Source: Muribaculum sp.
GTDB taxonomy: Bacteria > Bacteroidota > Bacteroidia > Bacteroidales > Muribaculaceae
Reading direction: 5' to 3'
NCBI GenBank assembly: GCA_023664085.1
Contig: JAMPGE010000018.1
Location: 1-35,811 of the forward strand
Length of the DNA stretch: 35,811 bases
Shown: positions 8,986 through 16,857 of the stretch, in pieces
Position numbering within the stretch: the first letter of the stretch is position 1
Layout of the letters: the number at the start of each line of letters is the position of its first letter
Made by a program: the position numbers and the translations under genes
Notes under the pieces: generated by a model
The model's database searches: none
The model's input: only the letters and a program-made list of their open reading frames with translations
What the model was told of the DNA's origin: nothing

Positions 8986-9282
8986 TTCTATTCAGTTGTT
9001 TTTTCTTTAAGTAGTTGATAAAAATTAACCGATATAAGTAGTAAAAAATCCTGAACTATAAAACTTTATCTTTTTTGCCATTTTGGCTCTGACTCTCAGT
9101 TAAATATAATATATTAGGTTTCGCTCCAAAGCCAAACTGTCTCAAAAATAAATAAGTTTTATATATTCATTAATTTTTCTCAACTACTTATTCAATATTT
9201 TCGCAAAGATAACTATTTTTTCGGAATAAGAGTCCGTATCATAAAAAATTCAGCTATAGTGGCCGCTTATTTTTCTAAGGGG
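8986..9282 (-). promoter_or_regulatory. AT-rich spacer with a likely promoter for the DUF3127 gene
   Basis: The 297-bp gap is very AT-rich and shows no ORF or RNA gene. On the minus strand TATCTTTGC (9211-9203) is a perfect -7 box, which would give a leader of about 215 nt; no clear -33 TTTG was found. No terminator for the sprT-like gene was recognised. Confidence 0.4.
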
Positions 9283-10002
9283 TCATAGACTTTGGGTGGG
9301 CTTGGGTGCGGAAGTGTCGGCTTCCATGTAGCGTGTGGTGCCGCGGGAAAATACCCTTATGGGAGTGGTAAAGGAATTGGGATGGAGCAGATGAGCCTCC
9401 AGTTCGGGCTTCAGCGGATAGTATCTTAGCACGGTCACCCTTTTCAATGATACCAGACGCGAGGTAAATGTGAAATACCATCTTACAATGTAGCCGGAAG
9501 CTTTCCATTTGTCGTGGAGGTCGAAAAACCTGCTTTTTGCTATTTTGGTGATAAATTTATTTCCGTCGGAATCGCTGAAGACTCCGATTACGCTCACCGT
9601 TTCCCGATTGGCGGAGGCTACGGTTTGTGCATCGAGTTTTTCCCTAACGGTCACATGGCGCGAGAAATCGCGGTTGATCCTTTCCATGTGTGTACGGAAA
9701 AATTCGCCGTGAGGTTCGGTAATGGGTCCGCGATGGTGAAGCCACTCCGCGTAGTGGATCATTTCATGTATGATTATGTCCTCAATAGCCTCGGGGTCCA
9801 TATCGTAGAGGTCGCTGATGGAGATGCTCGGATCTCCATACGCCACGGGTCCGGACCCAATGCGTGTTCCTTTGCATTTGAACATTCCGAGCGCACGCTG
9901 AGAATGATTGATGGAAATACGTATTGGTTTGAGTTCTCCACCAAACATTTCGCGATTGAATCTATCGAAGCGATCTTTTACAAAACTAATATTGGCTCTC
10001 AT
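9283..10002 (-). CDS. SprT-like domain zinc metalloprotease
   Basis: This 239-residue protein carries the SprT-type zincin site HEMIHYAEWLHHRG (HExxH) near residue 79, followed by HGEFF, whose histidine is the likely third zinc ligand. The N-terminal FDRFNREMFGGELKP is also typical of the family. The eukaryotic relative SPRTN cleaves DNA-protein crosslinks, whereas bacterial SprT-like proteins are poorly understood. The C-terminal 110 residues (beta-rich, Ser/Arg-rich) match nothing I recognise. It is probably the last gene of the run from the flavodiiron protein, separated from rpe by a mobile mini-element. Confidence 0.75.
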   Translation of the reverse strand: MRANISFVKDRFDRFNREMFGGELKPIRISINHSQRALGMFKCKGTRIGSGPVAYGDPSISISDLYDMDPEAIEDIIIHEMIHYAEWLHHRGPITEPHGEFFRTHMERINRDFSRHVTVREKLDAQTVASANRETVSVIGVFSDSDGNKFITKIAKSRFFDLHDKWKASGYIVRWYFTFTSRLVSLKRVTVLRYYPLKPELEAHLLHPNSFTTPIRVFSRGTTRYMEADTSAPKPTQSL

Positions 10003-10048
10003 TGACGTAGAACGTACCTATGCAGAAGGCTCAGCTATTATAGTTATT

Positions 10049-10100
10049 GAGTCCACTCTAAAAAGTCCGGTTATTTTTCACTCCTTTTTGGAGTGGACTC
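10049..10100. mobile_element. 52-bp mini-element with 17-bp terminal inverted repeats (IS1182-end-like)
   Basis: The ends gagtccactctaaaaag (10049-10065) and, in complement, gagtccactccaaaaag (10084-10100) form 17-bp inverted repeats with one mismatch around an 18-bp core. The left end matches 16 of 17 bases of the sequence upstream of the IS1182-type transposase (35151-35167). GTTATT is duplicated on both flanks (10043-10048 and 10101-10106), consistent with a target duplication. The right duplicate covers part of the rpe stop codon. An internal hairpin (cactcc/ggagtg) competes with the outer pairing, so the element may also act as an rpe terminator. Confidence 0.6.
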
Positions 10101-10104
10101 GTTA

Positions 10105-10749
10105 TTATAGGTTCTTAAGATTGAGGATGGCTTTTGTAGGGTCCGGAGCATTGAATACGTAGCTTCCTGCCACAAGAATATCGGCTCCGGCGGCAGCCAG
10201 ACGAGCCCCGGTCTCCGCATTGACGCCTCCGTCCACTTCTATCATCGCTTTGGACCCGGTGGCATCGATGAGACGGCGCAGTTCCTCTACTTTCTTAATG
10301 GAATGTTCGATAAATGGCTGGCCGCCGAATCCGGGATTAACCGACATGATGAGAGCCAGATCAATATCCTCAATAATATCCACAAGTGTGGCCACGGGAG
10401 TGGCTGGGCATATTGTCACTCCCGCTTTCATCCCGGCCTGATGTATGGCCTGCACGGTGCGGTGAAGATGAATGCAGGCTTCTTGATGCACGTTCATTAT
10501 TTCGGCACCCAGATCGCGTACCTGTGAAATCCAGTTTTGGGGTTCTACTATCATAAGATGTACGTCGAGAGGCTTTTTGCATACCTTTGCAGCGGCTTTA
10601 ATCACCGGAAATCCGAAGGAAATGTTGGGCACAAACACGCCGTCCATCACGTCGAGATGAAGATAGTCTGCCTCCGAGCGGTTGATCATTTCAAGATCTG
10701 AGGCGAGTGATCCGAAATCGGCGGAGAGCATTGAGGGTGATACTTTCAT
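10105..10749 (-). CDS. rpe: Ribulose-phosphate 3-epimerase
   Basis: This 214-residue TIM-barrel enzyme interconverts ribulose-5-phosphate and xylulose-5-phosphate in the pentose phosphate pathway. Family marks are SPSMLSADF at residues 4-12, the metal-site LHLDVMDGVFVPNISFG, VHLMI, SVNPGFGGQ (phosphate-binding loop) and IEVDGGVN near the C-terminus. Length is normal and the ATG is well placed. It follows dedA by 60 bp. Its stop codon lies inside the right-flank duplication of the 52-bp mini-element; the reading frame is intact. Confidence 0.95.
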   Translation of the reverse strand: MKVSPSMLSADFGSLASDLEMINRSEADYLHLDVMDGVFVPNISFGFPVIKAAAKVCKKPLDVHLMIVEPQNWISQVRDLGAEIMNVHQEACIHLHRTVQAIHQAGMKAGVTICPATPVATLVDIIEDIDLALIMSVNPGFGGQPFIEHSIKKVEELRRLIDATGSKAMIEVDGGVNAETGARLAAAGADILVAGSYVFNAPDPTKAILNLKNL

Positions 10750-10809
10750 GATAAGAGTATGATGCTTTGTGGTTTATAATCCTTTAGGAATTCATTTAGG
10801 ATGGAGAAA

Positions 10810-11490
10810 TTATTGCGGTTTTGCTTTTGGGCGGAATGCATTGATCAAAATGATGATTATGCACACTATCAGCAACGCATATCCGCCCCAGGTGAGATAT
10901 TTGTTGTAGATCTCAATCTGAGCGAGCAGTTGATCGGGTTTTACGAATGTGGAGAGCCACCAACCGAGAGCGGCCAGCACGCTGTTCCAGATAAGGGCGC
11001 CCAAAGCGGTGAATATGGCAAATTGCCCTATATTCATACGGGATATTCCGGCGGGAATGGATATGAGCTGACGTATGGCCGGAATCAATCGGCCTACAAA
11101 TGTGGATATTGCACCGTGTTTGTCGAAGTAGGCTTCAGCTTTTTCCACTTTTTCACGATTGATCATGCATGCATGTCCCAACTTGCTGTCGGCAAAGCTA
11201 TATACCACCGGACGCCCTATCCATAAAGCAAGAAAGTAGTTGATGAATGCACCGGCAAGGGCTCCGAGCGTAGCGAAGACTACCACCATGAATATATTCA
11301 TGTCTGAGCCGGCACCGGTGTTTGTGCAGGCAAGATAAGCTGCCGGAGGCACTATGATTTCGGAAGGAAATGGGATGAAACTGCTCTCTATGGTCATGAA
11401 TACGAACACGAAAATATACGTGGCGTGCTCAATGAAGAAGTTATAAAATGTAGTGGCGTCGAAGAGAGTCAGGGTTATCATGTCAAGCAT
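10810..11490 (-). CDS. DedA family (VTT-domain) inner-membrane protein
   Basis: This 226-residue protein is strongly hydrophobic with four to five membrane segments. It has the DedA/SNARE-associated signatures ESSFIPFPSEIIVPPAAYLA (near residue 35) and FVGRLIPAIRQLISIPAG (near residue 130), the latter with the conserved arginines. DedA proteins influence membrane potential and lipid flipping; some translocate undecaprenyl phosphate or phosphatidylethanolamine. Which lipid applies here is unknown. It lies 59 bp after the glycosylase gene and 60 bp before rpe on the same strand. Confidence 0.9.
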   Translation of the reverse strand: MLDMITLTLFDATTFYNFFIEHATYIFVFVFMTIESSFIPFPSEIIVPPAAYLACTNTGAGSDMNIFMVVVFATLGALAGAFINYFLALWIGRPVVYSFADSKLGHACMINREKVEKAEAYFDKHGAISTFVGRLIPAIRQLISIPAGISRMNIGQFAIFTALGALIWNSVLAALGWWLSTFVKPDQLLAQIEIYNKYLTWGGYALLIVCIIIILINAFRPKAKPQ

Positions 11491-11549
11491 TGTTGGTGTT
11501 GTATTAGAGGGTGAGGTTGGATGTTCAGCATCCTTGGATGTGATGGGTA

Positions 11550-12131
11550 TCAGGCGTTTGCAAGAATGCCGATTTTTTGAAGCATTGTTTTGTAAAACAC
11601 GGCTTTCTTTTCGAGAGCAAGAGGATATGCTCTGCTGGTGGAAGGCATTCTCCAGATGTGGAGCCCGGTGGGAGTGGTCACCTGTTCTCCCATTTTAGGC
11701 ACTTCGGTGTCGGTGAGCATGGCAATTATTTCCGCGGCTTTCTGTCCGGTGGTGGCTATATTGCGGCAGAGGGGCATCTTCAGCAGGAGTGTGGCCAAGT
11801 CCACGGGTTCAAGAATCTCCAGATACTTGTCTGAAGCATTGCCCTTGAGTCTTCGTATCTTGTAGGCAGTATCGCTCAGAGCGATATGATTACTTTCCAT
11901 AAGGCCTTTGATTCTATCGAGATAATAGGATTTATGAGCCTCGTCTACGAGAGCTTCCTTGTCGCCCAGAAAGATATAGGCCATTATGCGCCAGAAGTCG
12001 TTGGTGCGGTTGGGGTAATAAAAATCCATGCTCCAGCGTTGCGGTCCAGGCGGGAAAGTGCCCATAATCAGAAGTTCGGCATCCTTGGGAATAAACGGCT
12101 GCCACGGATGAGTTTCGATTGCCATATTCAT
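11550..12131 (-). CDS. Uracil-DNA glycosylase superfamily protein (HDG/MUG-like)
   Basis: This 193-residue protein has the UDG-fold pattern. Motif 1 is LLIMGTFPPGPQ (20-31), followed by FYYPNRTNDFWRIM (37-50, tyrosine and Asn/Asp-Phe-Trp). The C-terminal loop RMPSTSRAY corresponds to the P-S-(T/S)-S DNA-intercalation motif. It resembles the hypoxanthine/mismatch-type branch more than classical Ung, which starts its motif with GQDPY. A base-excision repair role is predicted; the damaged base is not readable. It falls between fprA and dedA with gaps of 54 and 59 bp, suggesting one transcript. Confidence 0.75.
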   Translation of the reverse strand: MNMAIETHPWQPFIPKDAELLIMGTFPPGPQRWSMDFYYPNRTNDFWRIMAYIFLGDKEALVDEAHKSYYLDRIKGLMESNHIALSDTAYKIRRLKGNASDKYLEILEPVDLATLLLKMPLCRNIATTGQKAAEIIAMLTDTEVPKMGEQVTTPTGLHIWRMPSTSRAYPLALEKKAVFYKTMLQKIGILANA

Positions 12132-12185
12132 TAAAATTTTTACGATGAGCGTATTAATTTAACGTGTGGCGATGCCAAACGGTTT

Positions 12186-13367
12186 TCAGTCAACGAAAGA
12201 GTCGGCAAGGGCTTCGGCGGCGTCCAGAGTGTTTTGGTTCGGACCCTGCTTGAACTCCACAGCTCCTTTTATGTTCCAACCCAATTGAGACGCGTATTCC
12301 TCAAGGTATTTTTTAGTGACAGGTGACCATGTAAAGCTACCGAAAGAAGCGAAATTTTTCCCTCTTACTTCGCGGGTCACCATGGCGTCCATGAGCATTT
12401 TTACGGGCGGAAACAGACTCATACTGTATGTTGGCGCTCCCACTATTAGGTTCTTGTAGCGATAGGCATCGGCTATGAGGAAGCTCATGTCGGTATATGA
12501 TGCATCGTGCACTTTTACGTTTGTCATGCCCAGGGCGGCCAGCGTTTCCGCTATGCGTGCGGCCACAGCGGCGGTGTTGCCATACATGGATCCATAGATA
12601 ATAGTCACTCCGTCTTCGTACTGAGCACGGCTGAGTCGTTCTACCAGATCAACCGCCTCGCGCAGGTGTGTATGCCACACGGGACCATGGGTAGGGGCTA
12701 TGTATTCCAGTCGCAACGCCCCTAATTTCTGAAGAGCGCGTTGCACGAATTTGTTGTATTTGGCTACGATGCATGCATAGTAGCGATACATCTCCCGAAA
12801 GTAGAGATCTTTGTCGCACTGGGCATCGAGTATATTGCCGTTGAGAGCACCGAAAGTGCCGAAAGCATCGCCGGAGAAGAGCAGGCCCGCTTCCGGACAG
12901 TATGTCATCATGGTCTCGGGCCAATGTACCATCGGTGTGAGATAGAAACAGAGTGACTTTCGACCAAGGCAGATCGTTTGCCCGTCGGCCACTTCTATTG
13001 TACGCTCCGGACAATCAATGCCATAAAATCCTTTGATCATACCGACGGTCTGCTTGTTGCCTACAAGTTTCACTTCGGGATAGGCTTCCATTATGGCAGG
13101 AATACTTCCGGAATGATCCGGCTCCATGTGGTTGATTACCAAATAGTCGAGGGATTTTCCTTGTAATTGCTCACGAAGAGTGGTGAGGAGTTCGGGAGCA
13201 AATTCAAGCTCCACTGTATCCACAAGCACGTTTTTATCATCCTTGATAAGATATGAATTGTAACTCACGCCATCCGGCAGAGCCCAAAGTCCCTCAAATT
13301 TCTTTGAAGTATGATCATCTACGCCGGCGTAGACTATGTCTTTGCAAAATTCTCCAATGTTAAGCAT
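12186..13367 (-). CDS. fprA: Flavodiiron protein (A-type flavoprotein, NO/O2 reductase)
   Basis: This 393-residue protein has a beta-lactamase-like diiron domain with ligands in INHMEPDHSG, HWPETM, GDAFGTFGAL and PTHGPVWH. It is followed by a flavodoxin domain beginning TIIYGSMYGNTAAVA (FMN phosphate loop) and APTYSMSLFPP. It reduces oxygen to water and/or nitric oxide to N2O in the cytoplasm, a standard defence of gut anaerobes. I chose the ATG at 13367 (MLNIGEFCKDIVY). The frame is open to a TTG at 13418, but that covers the promoter box. It is first in a probable five-gene run to the sprT-like gene. Confidence 0.93.
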   Translation of the reverse strand: MLNIGEFCKDIVYAGVDDHTSKKFEGLWALPDGVSYNSYLIKDDKNVLVDTVELEFAPELLTTLREQLQGKSLDYLVINHMEPDHSGSIPAIMEAYPEVKLVGNKQTVGMIKGFYGIDCPERTIEVADGQTICLGRKSLCFYLTPMVHWPETMMTYCPEAGLLFSGDAFGTFGALNGNILDAQCDKDLYFREMYRYYACIVAKYNKFVQRALQKLGALRLEYIAPTHGPVWHTHLREAVDLVERLSRAQYEDGVTIIYGSMYGNTAAVAARIAETLAALGMTNVKVHDASYTDMSFLIADAYRYKNLIVGAPTYSMSLFPPVKMLMDAMVTREVRGKNFASFGSFTWSPVTKKYLEEYASQLGWNIKGAVEFKQGPNQNTLDAAEALADSFVD

Positions 13368-13414
13368 ATCTTTTAGCTGAAATTCACTGACGAACCAGTG
13401 GCCGTCTTCCGAGT

Positions 13415-13423
13415 GCAAAATTA
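13415..13423 (-). promoter_or_regulatory. -7 box of fprA
   Basis: TAATTTTGC on the minus strand fits TAnnTTTG and is 48 bp from the chosen fprA start, supporting the ATG at 13367 over the upstream TTG. No clear -33 element. It is back-to-back with the GH53 promoter. Confidence 0.5.
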
Positions 13424-13441
13424 ATCAAAAAGTCTCATAAT

Positions 13442-13473
13442 TTTGTTTATAAAGCTAAAAACTTATATTTTTG
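13442..13473 (+). promoter_or_regulatory. Promoter of the GH53 gene
   Basis: TTTG (13442-13445), a 20-nt spacer and TATTTTTG (13466-13473) match the Bacteroidetes consensus, with the ATG 16 nt further on. Confidence 0.65.
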
Positions 13474-13489
13474 TGAAAAATATTCGCTT

Positions 13490-14746
13490 ATGAGAAAACT
13501 GTATACTTTAATTGTATCGGCTCTTTTGGGAGCATTCTCCGTGCAGGCACAGACAGAGAATCATTATGTGGGGGGCGATATCTCGTTGCTACCCGAGTAC
13601 GAATCAGCCGGGGCCATATATAAAGACCACACCGGTAAGACTATAGCACAGGTACTCCCCTGGCTCCGCGAGCAGGGGATGAATGCGATGAGAGTGCGCC
13701 TGTTTGTAAACCCTTCGGACTACAAGGGTGCCGACAAGGACCCTAATGCCTGTCAGGATCTGGAATATATCAAACCACTATGCAAAAGAATTGTAGACAA
13801 CGGTTTTGACCTGCTTCTTGATTTCCACTACAGCGACACTTGGGCGGATCCTGTGAAGCAGTACACGCCCGCGGCATGGAAGGATCTAACCGATGAGCAA
13901 CTAATAGACAAAATCTACGAATACACACGCACTTGCCTTTTGGAGCTTAAGGCGGAAGGAGTGGTGCCAGCCTTTATCCAGCCGGGCAATGAAATAAGCT
14001 ACGGCATGCTATGGGGTCCGGAGGGCACTTCCGATGCCGACAAGAAGAAGTGTTTGATGGGCAGCGATGCCAACTGGGAGCGCCTTGCCAATTTGCTCAA
14101 AAGTGCAATCAAAGCATGTCATGAAGTTTGTCCGGATGCTGCCATTATTCTTCACAATGAAAGAGTGGCAAAGACTGATATTCTTAACAATTTCTTCGCG
14201 ATGATGAAGAAATACAACGTGGACTACGACATAATAGGTCTCAGTTACTATCCTTATTTTCACGGTAAAATCAGCGTGCTTTCCAACGCCCTCAACGGCC
14301 TCACTCTAAAGTTTCCGGAAAAGAAAATCATGATCGTGGAGACGGGATATTCATATAAATGGGAAGTGCCCGGCACTACCGAACAGACCACAGATGTATG
14401 GCCGCTTACCGAAGCCGGACAAAATGCCTTTGCCAAGGATCTTGTGTCTACACTCGAAAGATATCCCAAATGCATAGGATTATTCTGGTGGTGGATGGAA
14501 TATAATGCCTATGGCACCGGACTCTCCGGATGGTATAATGCCCCGCTCTTCGACAGCAACAATGGCAGAGCTACCCCCGCATTGACCACCATATGCTCGT
14601 TTGCCAAAGATGAAAGTGGCGTAGACACTGTTTTGCATGATTCAAATACTTCGTCTCTTATCTTCAACATGCAGGGTTTGCCGGTGGAAAATATTTCCGT
14701 ACCGGGACTATATATTCTCAATGGTAAAAAAATCATGGTAAAATGA
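13490..14746 (+). CDS. Secreted GH53 endo-beta-1,4-galactanase
   Basis: This 418-residue enzyme cuts beta-1,4-galactan or type I arabinogalactan. Residues 1-20 are a signal peptide (cleavage after SVQA). The GH53 barrel starts with GGDISLLPEYESAGA. The acid/base is Glu168 in PGNEISYGMLW and the nucleophile Glu284 in VETGYS. The last 30 residues (IFNMQGLPV...PGLYILNGKKIMVK) resemble the C-terminal beta-sandwich tails of secreted Bacteroidales proteins; a sorting role is possible but unproven. No SusC/SusD pair is adjacent, so the enzyme stands outside a classical polysaccharide-utilisation locus. The stop overlaps the dus start by 4 bp, implying translational coupling. Confidence 0.88.
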   Translation: MRKLYTLIVSALLGAFSVQAQTENHYVGGDISLLPEYESAGAIYKDHTGKTIAQVLPWLREQGMNAMRVRLFVNPSDYKGADKDPNACQDLEYIKPLCKRIVDNGFDLLLDFHYSDTWADPVKQYTPAAWKDLTDEQLIDKIYEYTRTCLLELKAEGVVPAFIQPGNEISYGMLWGPEGTSDADKKKCLMGSDANWERLANLLKSAIKACHEVCPDAAIILHNERVAKTDILNNFFAMMKKYNVDYDIIGLSYYPYFHGKISVLSNALNGLTLKFPEKKIMIVETGYSYKWEVPGTTEQTTDVWPLTEAGQNAFAKDLVSTLERYPKCIGLFWWWMEYNAYGTGLSGWYNAPLFDSNNGRATPALTTICSFAKDESGVDTVLHDSNTSSLIFNMQGLPVENISVPGLYILNGKKIMVK

Positions 14747-15678
14747 TGATTGAAGATAAGATCATACAAGCCGCTCCCGTGCAGGGCCATACAGACGCGG
14801 CATGGCGTCATTTTCATGCCGAAGTCTACGGCCCTCTTGATTCCTACACCACTCCCTTTATCCGCTTGGAGAAAGGAGGCGTAAGAAAACGAGACATCAA
14901 CGATGCCTTCTCCCCTCTTAATGACAATCATCATGTGGTGCCTCAAGTAATATTTCGTGACATCAACGAGTTGTCGGCGCTTGTGGCTACATTGAAAGAC
15001 AGAGGAGCATCAGCGATCGATATCAATATGGGGTGTCCCTTCCCTCTTCAGACAGCCCGCGGACGCGGAGCTGCCACAGTGGCTCGGCCCGAGGCTGCCG
15101 AAGCTTTGCGTGAGATCGTAATGGCCAACGATGATATATCGTTTTCCTTGAAATTACGTCTGGGTATGACAGATACGAACGAATGGCGACATCTTATAAC
15201 TACACTCAATGACCTGAGCTTCTCCTCAATAGCGCTTCATCCGCGGGTGGCTTCCATCCAATACGGGGGCATTCCGGATTATGGCGCCTTCGCCGAGTTT
15301 TTGGCGGAAAGCAGGAATCCGGTGATCTATAACGGAGACATACGTACACCGCGGGATTTCGCGGAAATAACCGAACGGTTTCCCGATATAGCCGGAGTGA
15401 TGCTCGGAAGAGGTCTATTGGGACGGCCATCGCTGGCAAATGAGATCTGTGAAGGGAAAGAGTGGACTCACGAAAAGCGACTTGAATGGATGCGTAATTT
15501 CCACAATTACCTATACGACCACTATGAGAACACTCTTGAAGGAGGAAGTCATCAGTTGCTTGGAAAGATAGCCCCCTTTTGGGAATACGCTGAAGAGGAA
15601 ATAGGCAGGAAAGCATGGAAGGGAGTGAAAAAAGCAGTGAATATCGCAAAATATCACTCCGCATTCGCCCTTATCTAA
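14743..15678 (+). CDS. tRNA-dihydrouridine synthase family protein
   Basis: This 311-residue FMN-dependent TIM-barrel enzyme reduces uridine in tRNA D-loops. It has the opening QAAPVQGHTDAAWR, the catalytic cysteine in INMGCPFPLQTARGRGAA, SLKLRLGM, HPR, and the phosphate-binding YNGDIRTPRDF and GVMLGRGLLGRP. The second residue of the usual K-x-G after the catalytic loop is changed (RGRGAA), as in a diverged Dus clade of Bacteroidales. It starts inside the GH53 stop (ATGATG), so it depends on translation of a secreted glycanase, an unexpected partnership. Confidence 0.9.
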   Translation: MMIEDKIIQAAPVQGHTDAAWRHFHAEVYGPLDSYTTPFIRLEKGGVRKRDINDAFSPLNDNHHVVPQVIFRDINELSALVATLKDRGASAIDINMGCPFPLQTARGRGAATVARPEAAEALREIVMANDDISFSLKLRLGMTDTNEWRHLITTLNDLSFSSIALHPRVASIQYGGIPDYGAFAEFLAESRNPVIYNGDIRTPRDFAEITERFPDIAGVMLGRGLLGRPSLANEICEGKEWTHEKRLEWMRNFHNYLYDHYENTLEGGSHQLLGKIAPFWEYAEEEIGRKAWKGVKKAVNIAKYHSAFALI

Positions 15679-15757
15679 TTCCCGACTGCCATAAACTCCA
15701 GGATATTGTAGCTAAGAAAACGCTGGCAGCCCGTATCTAAAAACATATCTCCGAATA

Positions 15758-15794
15758 CATCAAGTGCCGTCTCTTTTGGAGTCGGCACTTGATG
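15758..15794. terminator. Hairpin between convergent dus and DUF3861 genes
   Basis: A 12-bp perfect stem (catcaagtgccg and its complement) with a 13-nt loop lies between convergent genes. Neither side has a clear T tract, so termination is probable from position only. The 15679-15881 gap holds nothing else that I recognise. Confidence 0.5.
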
Positions 15795-15881
15795 CTTTCG
15801 GAGAAAAAGGTTTCTTACGTCTGGTTTTCCCGGAGAGATGGAAACTCCCAATGAAGTCATGACAACTTCAATCAGGCATAA

Positions 15882-16175
15882 TTACTTGCAATCGCAACCT
15901 TTAAGAGTATGCTTAAATTCGTCGAGCTGGTCAAGGAAGGCTGCATAGTTAGCCTTGTCGGGGTATTTCTTCAAGGCATGGTGGAGCAGACGAAGACCCA
16001 CTACCAACTCACGGGCATGCTTCTGGGTCAGCCCTTCTTTTTCTTCAGCGAGATTGGCGAGGGCTGCCAGATCATGATGGCCGCCGAAGTTGAAGCACAT
16101 TACGTCTTGGATTTTACCATCAACCACTTCGGTGATATTGAAGTGATAGGAACGTTTTTCTTTGTTGCAATCCAT
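15882..16175 (-). CDS. DUF3861 domain protein
   Basis: This 97-residue soluble protein starts with a beta-rich stretch (YHFNITEVVDGKIQDVMCFNFGGHHDL). A helical half follows, with ARELVVGLRLLHHALKKYPDKANYAAFLDQLDEFKHTLKG, matching the pattern of the DUF3861 family. It ends in CDCK, with a Cys pair that could bind metal or form a disulphide. No function is known to me. It stands alone, divergent from the HU gene. Confidence 0.6.
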   Translation of the reverse strand: MDCNKEKRSYHFNITEVVDGKIQDVMCFNFGGHHDLAALANLAEEKEGLTQKHARELVVGLRLLHHALKKYPDKANYAAFLDQLDEFKHTLKGCDCK

Positions 16176-16390
16176 AGTTATATAAAGATTAAGTGATTTT
16201 GAAATTCATGAATAAAACACGTGGAGATTCGTGAATGTTTTCATTAAATTTTTGTTTTATAATTTATTAACATCTTTTTACAAAAGATTAATGAAAGATT
16301 TTGATGATTTCGTATTTCGGAAGAAGCAAAAAATCACTACATATTTTTAAAGTTTTGGTAAATTATAATATACATAATCAAAAATTTAAT

Positions 16391-16399
16391 TAAATTTGC
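16391..16399 (+). promoter_or_regulatory. -7 box of the HU gene
   Basis: TAAATTTGC is a perfect -7 element 49 nt before the HU start. The leader can form a hairpin (cgaaac 16404-16409 / gtttcg 16420-16425). No TTTG lies at the right distance upstream. The 16176-16448 gap is otherwise AT-rich and without genes. Confidence 0.5.
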
Positions 16400-16448
16400 A
16401 GTCCGAAACGCCCAAACAAGTTTCGCTATAGTAAAATATTTTAATATT

Positions 16449-16724
16449 ATGACAAAAGCAGAGATCGTAAATGAGATAGCCAAGACAACAGGCATCGACA
16501 AAGCAAGTGTACTTGCCACTGTGGAAAAATTCATGGAAGTAGTGAAGGATAGCCTTGCCAATGGTGAAAACGTATACCTCCGTGGATTCGGTAGCTTCAT
16601 CATCAAGGAACGTGCTGAAAAGACAGCCCGCAATATCTCCAAGAATACCGCCATCATCGTGCCCAAGCACAACATCCCCGCTTTTAAACCCGCTCCGGTA
16701 TTTAAAGAGCAAGTGGCAAAATAA
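16449..16724 (+). CDS. HU/IHF family DNA-binding protein
   Basis: This 91-residue nucleoid protein shows MTKAEIVNEIAKTTGI at the start and the DNA-arm region ENVYLRGFGSFIIKERAEKTARNISKN..IVPKHNIPAFKPAPVFKE, where the Pro of the arm tip is present. It acts as a dimer that bends DNA. Full length and spaced as a single gene, with a strong terminator directly behind. Confidence 0.95.
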   Translation: MTKAEIVNEIAKTTGIDKASVLATVEKFMEVVKDSLANGENVYLRGFGSFIIKERAEKTARNISKNTAIIVPKHNIPAFKPAPVFKEQVAK

Positions 16725-16742
16725 GAGGTTGTCTCACAAATG

Positions 16743-16782
16743 CTTAACGCCGATGTGGTAAATTCACCACATCGGCGTTAAG
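16743..16782. terminator. Strong bidirectional terminator after HU
   Basis: A perfect 17-bp stem (cttaacgccgatgtggt and complement, 6-nt loop) is followed by TTTTAT on the + strand. It separates the HU gene from the convergent TonB-type barrel gene. Confidence 0.85.
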
Positions 16783-16857
16783 TTTTATGTAATCAACCTT
16801 TCGCAAGTTATAAACTGGCGAAAAGTTGGGAAATCGGCTGTCTGAGTAAAAGTGGGC

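Noticed and set aside
15675..15860. 61-codon frame in the dus-DUF3861 gap
   Set aside because: It contains the intergenic hairpin, lacks a ribosome-binding site and has no similarity I recognise.
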